Notes under the pieces: model-generated | Told to the model about the DNA's origin: nothing | The model's input: only the letters and a program-made list of their open reading frames with translations | The model's database searches: none | Translations under genes and position numbers: made by a program | In this document: positions 54,243-62,979 of the stretch, piece by piece | Numbering within the stretch: the first letter of the stretch is position 1 | Layout of the letters: each line of letters opens with the position of its first letter | Assembly (NCBI RefSeq): GCF_029269265.1 | Contig: NZ_JARIXP010000001.1 | Coordinates: 609,306-673,305, forward strand | DNA: 64,000 nucleotides | From: Rheinheimera sp. 1928-s | GTDB lineage: Bacteria; Pseudomonadota; Gammaproteobacteria; Enterobacterales; Alteromonadaceae | Direction: 5' to 3'

Positions 54243-55385
54243 ATGAATGATGTAGAAGTTCAAGACCCAATGGCTGCTCTGCTGCCGCTGCGTCAGCAAA
54301 TCGATCAGTTGGATAGCCAACTGGTCGAGTTATTGGCCAAAAGAGCCGCAGTAACGGCAGAAGTAGGGCGGGTGAAGCAGCACTATGCTTTGCCTTTGTA
54401 TGTGCCAGAACGTGAGCAAGCCTTAATTAAAGCCCGTCGTCAGCAAGCGGAAGATGCAGGGGTTTCTGCTGATCTGATTGAGGATGTATTACGTCGTGTG
54501 ATGCGTGAGTCTTATCAGACTCAGGAAGCAGGTTTTGTTTGCTGCCGTAACACCGGTGATAAAGTGGTGGTAGTGGGTGGCGCAGGTGCTTTGGGCAAAC
54601 GTTTTGTCAGTTTATTTCAGCGCTCTGGTTATCTGGTTGAAGTGCTGGAGCAACGCAACTGGCATCAGGCTAAAGATTTGGTGCAGGGCGCGGCTTTAGT
54701 GCTTATTGCAGTGCCCATAGCTGTCACTGAACAGGTGATAACGCAATTGCCTGAATTGGATGCCGATACTGTACTGGCCGATTTAACCAGCACCAAAACC
54801 GGGCCTCTGAGCGCTATGCTGGCGAAACACAGTGGTGCTGTTGTTGGGTTACATCCTATGTTTGGCCCTGATATCAGCAATATAGCCAAACAAGTCGTAG
54901 TGCTTAGCCATGGCCGTGATGCTGAAAAGTATCAGTGGCTCGTTCAGCAATTCAAAGTATGGGGCGCTGTACTGACAGAAAAATCTGCGCAGCAGCATGA
55001 TGAACTGATGCAGCTGATTCAGGCAATGCGCCATTTCAGTTCTTTAGTCTACGGCGTGCATCTGGCAGAAGAGCAGGCAGATTTAAAGCAGTTGCTGGAG
55101 TTGAGCTCACCTATTTACCGGCTGGAGCTGGCGATGGTAGGCCGCTTGTTTGCGCAAAATGCTGAGCTGTATGCCGACATTATGTTGTCTTCCAGCGCTG
55201 TCACTGGTTTATTGCAGCGGTATCAGCACAGGTTTAATCAACTATCGCACTTGCTCGCTGCGCGGGACAAAGCAGGTTTAATGGCCGAGTTTGCCAAAGG
55301 TCAGCAGTTTTTTGGACCCTTAGCCGAACAATTCTTACAGGAAAGCCGTCGTCTGTTGCAAAAAGCGTCGGATGAACGCAGTTAA
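54243..55385 (+). CDS. tyrA: Bifunctional chorismate mutase/prephenate dehydrogenase TyrA
   Basis: A 380-residue fusion. The AroQ chorismate mutase (residues 10-95) has LLPLRQQIDQLDSQLVELLAKRAAV and VPEREQALIKARRQQAE. The dehydrogenase starts VVVVGGAGALGKRFVSLFQRSG with the NAD fold. VLADLTSTKTGPL and VVGLHPMFGPDI carry the catalytic histidine region. MQLIQAMRHFSSLVYGVHL lies in the helical dimerisation domain. It forms an operon with aroF. Confidence 0.96.
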   Translation: MNDVEVQDPMAALLPLRQQIDQLDSQLVELLAKRAAVTAEVGRVKQHYALPLYVPEREQALIKARRQQAEDAGVSADLIEDVLRRVMRESYQTQEAGFVCCRNTGDKVVVVGGAGALGKRFVSLFQRSGYLVEVLEQRNWHQAKDLVQGAALVLIAVPIAVTEQVITQLPELDADTVLADLTSTKTGPLSAMLAKHSGAVVGLHPMFGPDISNIAKQVVVLSHGRDAEKYQWLVQQFKVWGAVLTEKSAQQHDELMQLIQAMRHFSSLVYGVHLAEEQADLKQLLELSSPIYRLELAMVGRLFAQNAELYADIMLSSSAVTGLLQRYQHRFNQLSHLLAARDKAGLMAEFAKGQQFFGPLAEQFLQESRRLLQKASDERS

Positions 55386-55416
55386 AGTGTCGTGTTCCCC
55401 CAAATGATTCCACCTA

Positions 55417-55543
55417 TATACCCAAAGCAATTGGAGTTGCAGTGCGGCGACCAGTGAGCGAGACCCCATGAGCATAGATACACTATGCGATTGGGGCGAG
55501 TAGCGCCGCCAACAATGCTGCGACTTCAAGTGTGAAAGGTATA
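55417..55543. repeat. ERIC-like 127-bp imperfect palindrome
   Basis: It begins TATACCCAAAGCAATTGGAG and ends TTCAAGTGTGAAAGGTATA. The central hairpin GCATAG/CTATGC lies inside CCCC and GGGG arms. The length is exactly 127 bases, that of enterobacterial ERIC elements, and the ends and centre match the ERIC pattern as remembered. It lies between tyrA and mtgA. Confidence 0.85.
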
Positions 55544-55622
55544 CAGTAACTAATGCTGGCTCATTTTGTTATGTCGCTTTACACTCAAATTCCAATAATG
55601 CTGACACTTATCTGGAAAGTCT

Positions 55623-56321
55623 TTGATTTCACTTTGGTTTGGTAAATTTCTAAAGCTTATTAAATACCTGATTGTTCTGGCTTTAAGCTTGGTGCTTATC
55701 TTTGCTTTTGTGCCAGTCCCTGTCACTGGAGTGATGATAGAGCGGCAAATTCAGGCGTTGTGGAATAATCATAAAAGTTATGAATTGCAGCATGACTGGG
55801 TGCCTTTTGAGCAAATTTCTGCCGCTATGAAACAAGCTGTAGTGGCTGCTGAAGATCAAAAGTTTCCGGAACATTACGGCTTTGATACTCAAGCTATCGA
55901 AAAAGCTTTGGAGTACAACAGCAGAGGCCAGAAAGTGCGTGGTGCTTCCACCATCAGTCAGCAAACAGCAAAAAATGTATTTTTATGGACGGGGCGCAGC
56001 TGGTTTCGCAAAGGACTGGAGCTGGTGTTTACCGGTCTGATTGAATTAGTTTGGGGTAAAGAACGTATTTTAGAAGTGTATTTAAACAGCGTGGAGTTTG
56101 GCCCTGGGGTATTTGGGGTGGAGGCCGCCGCACAGAAGTTTTTCAAGCGGCCAGCCAGTAAGTTGAGTCGTCATCAGGCGGCCTTGTTGGCAGCTGTGTT
56201 ACCTAATCCGCTGCGTTTTAAAGTACAGTCCCCATCGCCTTATATGTATAAACGCCAGCAATGGATTTTAAAGCAAATGGGACAGTTGGCTCCTATTGAA
56301 CAACGTTTAGCTGATAATTAA
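55623..56321 (+). CDS. mtgA: Monofunctional peptidoglycan glycosyltransferase MtgA
   Basis: A 232-residue GT51 enzyme polymerising lipid II. It has an N-terminal membrane anchor (residues 10-32). Motif 1 is [16 protein letters not shown] with the catalytic glutamate. Motif 2 is [34 protein letters not shown] and [17 protein letters not shown] follow. The only in-frame start consistent with the anchor is TTG at 55623, after TGGAAAG. Confidence 0.94.
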   Translation: MISLWFGKFLKLIKYLIVLALSLVLIFAFVPVPVTGVMIERQIQALWNNHKSYELQHDWVPFEQISAAMKQAVVAAEDQKFPEHYGFDTQAIEKALEYNSRGQKVRGASTISQQTAKNVFLWTGRSWFRKGLELVFTGLIELVWGKERILEVYLNSVEFGPGVFGVEAAAQKFFKRPASKLSRHQAALLAAVLPNPLRFKVQSPSPYMYKRQQWILKQMGQLAPIEQRLADN

Positions 56322-56455
56322 ACAAGTGTGACTTTTTTATGACTCAGGTATGACTGTTCGATGAAGATTTCTGATTTTTAACGCTTTTTCGATGCAAACT
56401 TTGCTCAGGCTGTTTAGGATCCGGCGCAACTGAAGAGTTGAAGCGGAGTTTAATC

Positions 56456-56665
56456 ATGGGCAAAAGAACATCTGAATTTATGCGCTCTGTGCATATAAAA
56501 ACTATCCGGGCCGGTTTGTTGCAAGGTGAAACTATAGAGCAAGCAGAACAACATTTACGTTTTGTTGGCGTTTGCGAAGAGGAGCTGGCGGATTTGCTGC
56601 TTGAAGCTGGTTACAGCCCTGATCAACATGCTAACCAAGTCTCTTCAGAGCACTGCGGAATTTGA
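56456..56665 (+). CDS. Small protein of unknown function (69 aa)
   Basis: MGKRTSEFMRSVHIKTIRAGLL, then acidic helices (GETIEQAEQHLRFVG, EEELADLLLEAGYS). The ATG follows AAGCGGAG. It has no membrane segment and is predicted to be two or three helices. No family is recognised. It is monocistronic, after mtgA. Confidence 0.6.
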   Translation: MGKRTSEFMRSVHIKTIRAGLLQGETIEQAEQHLRFVGVCEEELADLLLEAGYSPDQHANQVSSEHCGI

Positions 56666-56699
56666 GCTGCAGTTTCCCATTGAGCACATATAAAAATGC

Positions 56700-56728
56700 A
56701 AAAAAGCAGGGACTGCATGCAGTCCCTG
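56700..56728 (-). terminator. Leftward intrinsic terminator at a perfect 22-base palindrome
   Basis: CAGGGACTGCATGCAGTCCCTG is preceded by A6, which on the minus strand is a T6 tract. It is located 35 bases after the small gene at 56456, without a T tract for that strand. Confidence 0.5.
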
Positions 56729-56832
56729 AATCGCAAGGTATAGAACAGGAATAGAGCTGCGTCTTGCTGCAGCCATGGCTAAGATGGCCAAAACTTGTGT
56801 CAGTTCTGTGACAATTTCTAATCCACCCCCTG

Positions 56833-56846
56833 TGAATACGTATTCA
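56833..56846. promoter_or_regulatory. ARG-box-like perfect palindrome (candidate ArgR site)
   Basis: TGAATACGTATTCA fits the ARG-box core TGAAT-N4-ATTCA exactly. It is 126 bases before the decarboxylase start. The rest of the 306-base gap (56666-56971) also holds TGTCA-N6-TGACA at 56798-56813. Confidence 0.6.
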
Positions 56847-56971
56847 AGTTGTGATTTCAGCTCAAATTCGGCTGATTTACGATTTTTCTGCAGGAAAAAC
56901 AGGTCGGATTAGAGGAATTTTCTGCAAAATAAAGTATTCTTTGCGCACTTTTAATCGGCTTGGGGTACTCC

Positions 56972-59239
56972 ATGCGTTTTTACTTTCCTCTGATCATCAT
57001 TGATGAAGATTTCAGAACCGAAAATACCAGTGGTTCAGGTATTCGTGAACTGGCTGCAGCCATTGAAGCTGAAGGCATGGATGTAGTGGGGTACACCAGC
57101 TATGGTGACCTGACCTCTTTTGCTCAGCAACAAAGCCGGGCCGCTGGTTTTATTTTGTCTATTGATGACGAAGAATTTGGTGGTGGCTCTGCAGAAGACA
57201 GCCATTCCGTACTGGCAAACTTAAAAGGTTTTGTCGATAAAATCCGTCATCGCAATCCGGACATTCCAATTTATCTGTATGGTGAAACCCGTACTTCACG
57301 CCATATTCCTAATGCTATTTTGCGTGAGTTGCATGGTTTTATTCATATGCACGAAGACACGCCGGAGTTTGTGGCGCGGCATATTATCCGTGAGGCGAAA
57401 AGCTATTTAGATACGCTGGCTCCACCGTTTTTCCGTGCTTTAACCAACTACGCACAGGACGGTTCCTACTCATGGCACTGCCCTGGACACTCAGGTGGTG
57501 TGGCCTTTTTAAAATCGCCTGTAGGTCAGATGTTCCACCAGTTCTTTGGTGAAAACATGCTACGTGCAGACGTCTGTAATGCGGTTGATGAATTGGGGCA
57601 GTTATTGGATCACACAGGTCCAGTGGCGGCGTCTGAGCGTAATGCGGCTCGTATTTTTAACGCCGACCATTTATTTTTTGTGACTAACGGCACTTCAACC
57701 TCCAACAAAATTGTCTGGAACTCCACTGTAGCGCCGGGTGATATCGTAGTGGTTGACCGTAACTGCCATAAATCTATTTTGCACGCCATTATGATGACGG
57801 GCGCTGTACCGGTATTTTTAATGCCAACGCGCAACCACTACGGCATTATTGGTCCTATTCCTCGTAGCGAGTTTGAACCTGCCACTATCCGTAAGAAGAT
57901 GATGGCAAACCCATTTTGCCGGGAAAAACTGGAACAAAATCCAGATGTGAAACCACGGGTTCTGACTATTACTCAGTCGACTTATGATGGCGTCTTGTAT
58001 AACGTCGAAGAAATTAAATCCATGCTCGACGGCGAAATTGAAACTCTGCACTTTGATGAAGCCTGGTTACCTCACGCTGCTTTCCACGACTTCTATGGCG
58101 ATTACCATGCGATAGGTGAAGGCCGTCCGCGTTGCGAAACTTCGATGGTGTTCTCGACTCAGTCGACGCACAAACTGCTGGCCGGTATCTCACAAGCTTC
58201 GCAAATTCTGGTGCAGGACGCCAAGCAGAACAAGCTGGATCAGCATTTGTTTAACGAAGCCTACCTGATGCATACCTCTACCAGCCCACAGTACGCCATT
58301 ATTGCCTCCTGTGACGTGGCTGCGGCCATGATGGAAGCGCCAGGTGGCACAGCCTTAGTGGAAGAGTCACTGGACGAAGCACTGGAATTCCGCCGTGCTA
58401 TGCGTAAAGTCGACGACGAATACGGTGATGATTGGTGGTTTAAAGTCTGGGGACCGGATGATTTAACTGACGAAGGTTTGGATCACCGCGACGCCTGGAT
58501 GTTAAAAGCGGGCGAAAGCTGGCATGGTTTCGGTGATATTGCCGAAGGTTTTAACCTGCTTGACCCAATCAAAGCGACTATTTTAACGCCAGGACTGAAC
58601 GTAGACGGCGACTTTGATGATTCAGGTATTCCAGCTGCTATCGTGGCTAAGTACTTGTCTGAGCACGGTGTCGTCATCGAAAAAACTGGTTTGTATTCGT
58701 TCTTCATTATGTTCACCATCGGTATTACCAAAGGCCGCTGGAATACTATGGTGACAGCGCTGCAGCAGTTTAAAGACGATTACGATAAAAATGCGCCATT
58801 GTGGCGCGTGTTACCTGAGTTTATCGCCAAGTACCCTCAATACGAGCGTATTGGTTTAAAAGACTTATGTGATCAAATTCACCAAATTTACCGTGAAAAC
58901 AACGTCGCGAAGATGACCACTGAGATGTATTTATCTGAGTTGGTACCAGCGATGAAACCATCCAAAGCCTTTGCTGCTATGGCACATAAAGAACTGGACA
59001 GGGTGCCACTGGATAACCTGATAGGCCGCATTACTGCTGTGATGTTAACGCCTTATCCACCAGGTATCCCACTGTTGGTGCCGGGTGAAGTGTTCAACAC
59101 TATTATTGTGGATTACCTGAAATTCGCCCGCGAGTTTAACGGCCGCTTCCCAGGCTTTGAGACTTATATTCACGGTCTGGTTTGTGAAGAGCGTAATGGT
59201 AAAAAAGAGTACTTTGTTGACTGCGTAAAAGCTCAATAA
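56972..59239 (+). CDS. Arginine/lysine/ornithine decarboxylase, inducible type
   Basis: A 755-residue PLP enzyme, the length of E. coli AdiA. The N-terminal receiver-like wing domain covers residues 1-140. The PLP domain has VTNGTSTSNKIVWNS, VVVDRNCHKSILHAIMMTGA, LHFDEAWLPHAAFH and the lysine in FSTQSTHKLLAGISQAS. ESWHGFGDIAEGF and PYPPGIPLLVPGE are C-terminal family blocks. It resembles AdiA and Pseudomonas LdcA similarly, so the substrate is open. The ARG-box upstream favours arginine. The ATG at 56972 is preferred to the TTG at 56960. No antiporter gene is adjacent. Confidence 0.88.
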   Translation: MRFYFPLIIIDEDFRTENTSGSGIRELAAAIEAEGMDVVGYTSYGDLTSFAQQQSRAAGFILSIDDEEFGGGSAEDSHSVLANLKGFVDKIRHRNPDIPIYLYGETRTSRHIPNAILRELHGFIHMHEDTPEFVARHIIREAKSYLDTLAPPFFRALTNYAQDGSYSWHCPGHSGGVAFLKSPVGQMFHQFFGENMLRADVCNAVDELGQLLDHTGPVAASERNAARIFNADHLFFVTNGTSTSNKIVWNSTVAPGDIVVVDRNCHKSILHAIMMTGAVPVFLMPTRNHYGIIGPIPRSEFEPATIRKKMMANPFCREKLEQNPDVKPRVLTITQSTYDGVLYNVEEIKSMLDGEIETLHFDEAWLPHAAFHDFYGDYHAIGEGRPRCETSMVFSTQSTHKLLAGISQASQILVQDAKQNKLDQHLFNEAYLMHTSTSPQYAIIASCDVAAAMMEAPGGTALVEESLDEALEFRRAMRKVDDEYGDDWWFKVWGPDDLTDEGLDHRDAWMLKAGESWHGFGDIAEGFNLLDPIKATILTPGLNVDGDFDDSGIPAAIVAKYLSEHGVVIEKTGLYSFFIMFTIGITKGRWNTMVTALQQFKDDYDKNAPLWRVLPEFIAKYPQYERIGLKDLCDQIHQIYRENNVAKMTTEMYLSELVPAMKPSKAFAAMAHKELDRVPLDNLIGRITAVMLTPYPPGIPLLVPGEVFNTIIVDYLKFAREFNGRFPGFETYIHGLVCEERNGKKEYFVDCVKAQ

Positions 59240-59244
59240 GTTAC

Positions 59245-59322
59245 AGGGTCAGAGCCTTGGCTCTGACCCTCACATTGAATTCCGCGACCTGATTTGCGGG
59301 TCAGAGCTGATAGCTCTGACCC
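59245..59322. repeat. Pair of related hairpins between convergent genes
   Basis: AGGGTCAGAGCC/GGCTCTGACCCT with loop TT (59245-59270) and GGGTCAGAGCT/AGCTCTGACCC with loop GAT (59298-59322). The two share the arm GGGTCAGAGC. They lack T tracts. Likely a REP-type pair that also blocks read-through. Confidence 0.7.
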
Positions 59323-59326
59323 TTAG

Positions 59327-60205
59327 TTACAACTGATAACAATGGCAAATCGCTTGCCAGGCTTGTTCCGGTGTATCGACAAATTGGATCAGCTGCATAT
59401 CTTCCGCTTTAATCAATCCTTCCTCGACCAGTAAATCGAAGTTAATCAAACGGCTCCAGAAATTTTTGTCATACAGGATCACTGGTACTGTATTGGCTTT
59501 GCCGGTTTGCAATAAAGTCAGGGTTTCAAACAGCTCATCCAAAGTGCCAAAACCACCAGGAAAGGCGACTAAAGCTCGGGCTCGTTGTAGGAAATGCATT
59601 TTACGAATGGCAAAATAATGAAAGCGGAAACAAAACTCTGGAGTGATGTAAGGGTTAGGCTTTTGCTCGTGCGGCAGTACTATATTCAGGCCAATACTTT
59701 GCCCACCCGCCTGATAGGCGCCTTTATTCGCAGCCTCCATGACACCTGGTCCACCACCGCTGATAATCATCAACGAGGTATCGGGGCAACTTTGACTATG
59801 CTCTGTCACAATACGCGAAAACTTCGCCGCCGCTTCATAATAGGCACTGTTTTTGAGCTGACGTTGTGCCACTTTCAGCTTTTGCTGCAGTTCCAAAGCT
59901 TCAGGGTATTGTGTCAATTGAGTAGTGGCTTCGGCTACCATTTGCTCTGCCTGTTGACGCGATACAAAGCGGGCGCTGCCAAAGACTACCACAGTAGCTT
60001 TGATCTGATTTTGTTCAAGGATCAGCTGAGGTTTCAGATACTCCAGTTGCAAACGTACATGCCGCAATTCGTCCTGCATTAAAAAGTCGTCATCGGCAAA
60101 AGCCAGTCGATAGGAAGGGTGTTCGAGTAAATCCTGACTTTGTTGCTCCGTCGCTTCGCGGGCTGAACTCAGATGGCGTTGATATAAGGGGTTGTCACCG
60201 GACAT
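59327..60205 (-). CDS. LOG-family protein
   Basis: A 292-residue Rossmann-type protein. VVVFGSARF opens the core. MIISGGGPGVMEAANKGAYQAGG and LVAFPGGFGTLDELFETLTLLQTGK contain the PGGxGTxxE nucleotide-binding motif. An N-terminal 80-residue helical extension is present. Homologues cleave nucleotide 5'-monophosphates (cytokinin-type LOG activity). Older annotations as lysine decarboxylase are wrong for this fold. It is convergent with the true decarboxylase. Confidence 0.88.
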   Translation of the reverse strand: MSGDNPLYQRHLSSAREATEQQSQDLLEHPSYRLAFADDDFLMQDELRHVRLQLEYLKPQLILEQNQIKATVVVFGSARFVSRQQAEQMVAEATTQLTQYPEALELQQKLKVAQRQLKNSAYYEAAAKFSRIVTEHSQSCPDTSLMIISGGGPGVMEAANKGAYQAGGQSIGLNIVLPHEQKPNPYITPEFCFRFHYFAIRKMHFLQRARALVAFPGGFGTLDELFETLTLLQTGKANTVPVILYDKNFWSRLINFDLLVEEGLIKAEDMQLIQFVDTPEQAWQAICHCYQL

Positions 60206-60339
60206 AAAAGAGCTCCATACAAAGGAAAGCTGAATAAACTAACATGTTGTTTGATATAGACTAATCTTTTAACACTTCAGTTCAGTTATAACATGGACAT
60301 AACACCACCACAGCCAAGAAGAAAGTCGGAGTGTACCCA

Positions 60340-61746
60340 ATGCCATTAGATGCCAGTTTAACCTTTTTAGGGGCTGCCGAGCAGGTCACAGGCTCTTGTT
60401 ATCTGCTGAAGCTGCAAGACAAACAAATTCTGCTCGACTGTGGCATGACCCAGGGCGAAAACCAAATCACCGAATGGAATAAATTCCGTTTTGCCTTTCG
60501 CCCCAAAGATATCGATTACGTGATTTTATCGCACGCTCATATAGACCATAGTGGTTTATTGCCATTGCTGGTGGCTAAAGGTTTTCAGGGCAAAATTTAT
60601 TGTACTCAGGGTACGGCCTTATTGCTTGGCGTGTTATTAAAAGATTCAGTGCACCTGTATTTAAAAGATCTGGAATGGCAAAACAAGCAGTTGGCCCGAC
60701 AAGGTAAAAAGCTGCTGGACCCTGTGATGGCGGTACAGGATGTAGAGCAGGTGCTGGAGTACTGTCATCCGGTCGGGTACAAGCAAAAAGTAACGGTCTG
60801 CGAAGGGCTGGAGCTGGAGTTTCTCGACGCCGGTCATATTCTGGGGTCTGCTATAGTGCAGCTTGCCGTCAAACAAGGCAAGGCGATGCGTCAGTTAGTG
60901 TTTTCCGGTGATTTAGGCAACCCGGCTACAGTGCTGATGCCAGATCCAAGCCCGGTCAAAACAGCCGATCTGGTACTGATGGAAAGTACCTATGGCGATC
61001 GTAACCACCAGCCATTACAAAATACCTTAGAAGAGTTTGCCACTGCGCTGGATGAAGCCCACAAAGCGGGCGGCAATGTATTTATTCCGGCTTTTGCCTT
61101 AGGCCGTAGTCAGGAAATATTGTATTACCTCGGACTCTTGTACCATCAGGGCAGGCTGAAACAAAAAATGGTGGTGCTGGATAGCCCTATGGCGATAGAG
61201 ATCACTAAAATTTATAGTGAGCTGATGGCCGAGTTTGATCGCAAAGACACCAAAGTACTGCATGGCTACGGTGCCCGTGATTTGCAGTCCTTTTTGCCTA
61301 TCTTACGGCTTGCATCCAGTATGGAAGAGTCTATGGCCATGAACCGCATCAGTGGCGGTGCTATTGTGATTGCAGGTTCTGGCATGTGTAATGGTGGTCG
61401 TATAGTGCATCACTTAAAACACAACTTATGGAAAAGTAGCAACCATCTGATTTTTGTTGGTTTTCAGGCTAAAGGCACTTTAGGGCGACGACTGGTGGAC
61501 GGCGAAAAACGAGTGAAATTGTTTGGTCAAAATGTAGCGGTTAAAGCCGCTATACACACCATAGGTGGTTTTTCCGCTCATGCAGGGCAGGATGAGTTAT
61601 TAGGCTGGGCTAGAATGATAGGCGGTCAGCCACGGTTCTATCTGGTACATGGTGAGCCTAAAGCTCAGGTAGCGCTGCAAAGCCGTATGCTGGAATACGG
61701 CCTGCATTGCCAAATTGCTGAAAAAGGTCAGCAAATTAAATTATGA
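60340..61746 (+). CDS. Beta-CASP metallo-beta-lactamase-fold hydrolase (RNA-processing type)
   Basis: A 468-residue protein. The metal motif VILSHAHIDHSG (H-x-H-x-D-H) and DAGHILGSA are in the lactamase core. LVFSGDLG and MESTYGDRNHQPL follow. The beta-CASP part has VFIPAFALGRSQEILYYL and AGSGMCNGGRIVHHL. IHTIGGFSAHAGQDELL gives the final histidine. The architecture is that of CPSF/YSH1-like exonucleases or endonucleases. ATG at 60340 has GGAG nine bases before it. Its 3' end overlaps pheA by six bases. Confidence 0.9.
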   Translation: MPLDASLTFLGAAEQVTGSCYLLKLQDKQILLDCGMTQGENQITEWNKFRFAFRPKDIDYVILSHAHIDHSGLLPLLVAKGFQGKIYCTQGTALLLGVLLKDSVHLYLKDLEWQNKQLARQGKKLLDPVMAVQDVEQVLEYCHPVGYKQKVTVCEGLELEFLDAGHILGSAIVQLAVKQGKAMRQLVFSGDLGNPATVLMPDPSPVKTADLVLMESTYGDRNHQPLQNTLEEFATALDEAHKAGGNVFIPAFALGRSQEILYYLGLLYHQGRLKQKMVVLDSPMAIEITKIYSELMAEFDRKDTKVLHGYGARDLQSFLPILRLASSMEESMAMNRISGGAIVIAGSGMCNGGRIVHHLKHNLWKSSNHLIFVGFQAKGTLGRRLVDGEKRVKLFGQNVAVKAAIHTIGGFSAHAGQDELLGWARMIGGQPRFYLVHGEPKAQVALQSRMLEYGLHCQIAEKGQQIKL

Positions 61747-62907
61747 AGTCTGTTGGTTCACCACTGTTGGACTGACATCCTCACTTGGATAACAGCCCAA
61801 CACTTTGACAAAACGGGTGATGCGGTTCAGTTCATCCAAAGCACGGGTCATAGCGTAGTCATCCAGATTGGCGAACACATCCACATAAAACATCTCTTCC
61901 CATGGATTACCGGGAATAGGGCGGGATTCGAGTTTACCCATGCTGATACCATGTTGTTTCAACACAGTTAAGGCATCAACCAAAGCACCAGGTTGCTGGC
62001 CTGTGTACATAATGAAAGTGGTTTTGGCCGGTATGGCTTTCGCCACATTAATAGCCTTACGCGCCACGACAATAAAGCGGCTGGCGTTGTCTTTTTGATT
62101 GGCTAAACCCCGGCCTAATACTTCCAGGCCATAGAGTCTGCCACCTTCTTCACCGCCAATGGCGACCACAGATTTATCCTGAGCTTTGCGTACCCGTTCA
62201 AAAGCATCAGATGAAGCATCACAGTATTCAATTTTGACGTTGGATAAACCCTGTAAATAGTTACTGCACTGAGCTATCACCTGAGGGTGAGCACAAATCT
62301 GGCGGATTTTACTCAGCTCTGTACCTTCCACACCTAACAAACAATGTTCAATAGGGTGGGTCAGCTCGCCTACGATCGACAAACGGGTATGCTGCAGTAA
62401 GTCGTACACTTCGTTGATACTGCCGGACGATGTATTTTCAATAGGCAATACTGCATAGTCGGCATGACCTGTTTCTACTGCTTGTACTATTTCATTAAAA
62501 CTGTCGCAGCCAATTTCAATCAGCTTTTCAGCACGACGGGTGAAGTACTTTTGTGTTGCCCAGTAACTGTATGAACCCTGACGCCCCAAAAAGGCGACCC
62601 GGCAAACCGGACCATTGTCACCATTCAGCTGGCCTTGTACTTTGGCTTGCTGCTGCAATACAGAGTCTTCAATAATCACATGGTAAATTTTAGTGACGTA
62701 CTGAGCGTCCAGTCCCAGTGTTTTGCCGCGTTCAATCAGTGACACCAACAACTCTTCTTCCCGCTTTTGATCACGAATAGGTTTGTTTTGCGCCAGTTTG
62801 GCGTCGGCTACGCTTAAGGCGAGCTGACGTCGGCTTGCCAGTAATTGCAGCAGATCTTTGTCCGTACTGCTGATCTGCTGGCGAATGTGGTCTAAATCTA
62901 TGCTCAT
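61741..62907 (-). CDS. pheA: Bifunctional chorismate mutase/prephenate dehydratase PheA
   Basis: A 388-residue fusion for phenylalanine synthesis. The AroQ mutase (1-90) starts IRQQISSTDKDLLQLLASRRQLAL. The dehydratase (about 105-280) has VAFLGRQGSYSYWA, VLPIENTSSGSINEVYD and NASRFIVVARK (Ser replaces the common Thr before RF). The ACT domain has PGALVDALTVLKQHGI and LESRPIPGNPWEEMFYVDV, the phenylalanine-binding GALV and ESRP motifs. AAAGGAC precedes ATG. Expression is under the attenuator upstream. Confidence 0.97.
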   Translation of the reverse strand: MSIDLDHIRQQISSTDKDLLQLLASRRQLALSVADAKLAQNKPIRDQKREEELLVSLIERGKTLGLDAQYVTKIYHVIIEDSVLQQQAKVQGQLNGDNGPVCRVAFLGRQGSYSYWATQKYFTRRAEKLIEIGCDSFNEIVQAVETGHADYAVLPIENTSSGSINEVYDLLQHTRLSIVGELTHPIEHCLLGVEGTELSKIRQICAHPQVIAQCSNYLQGLSNVKIEYCDASSDAFERVRKAQDKSVVAIGGEEGGRLYGLEVLGRGLANQKDNASRFIVVARKAINVAKAIPAKTTFIMYTGQQPGALVDALTVLKQHGISMGKLESRPIPGNPWEEMFYVDVFANLDDYAMTRALDELNRITRFVKVLGCYPSEDVSPTVVNQQTS

Positions 62908-62925
62908 AAAAGCGTCCTTTAAGCT

Positions 62926-62957
62926 AAAAAAAAACCTCCCGATGCTGGGAGGTTTTT
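62926..62957 (-). terminator. pheA attenuator terminator
   Basis: On the minus strand CCTCCC, AGCATC, GGGAGG and a T9 tract, 19 bases before the pheA start. The CCTCCC arm can alternatively pair with GGGAGG inside the end of the leader ORF. Confidence 0.88.
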
Positions 62958-62979
62958 TGGTTTATCACGCGCGCGCGAC

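Noticed and set aside
56798-56813. CRP site upstream of the decarboxylase
   Set aside because: TGTCA-N6-TGACA departs from the CRP consensus TGTGA-N6-TCACA in both halves.
59327-60205. Lysine decarboxylase annotation for the LOG-family gene
   Set aside because: The PGGxGTxxE motif defines the LOG nucleotide-hydrolase family; the older lysine decarboxylase label is a transferred error. The true PLP decarboxylase is the neighbour.
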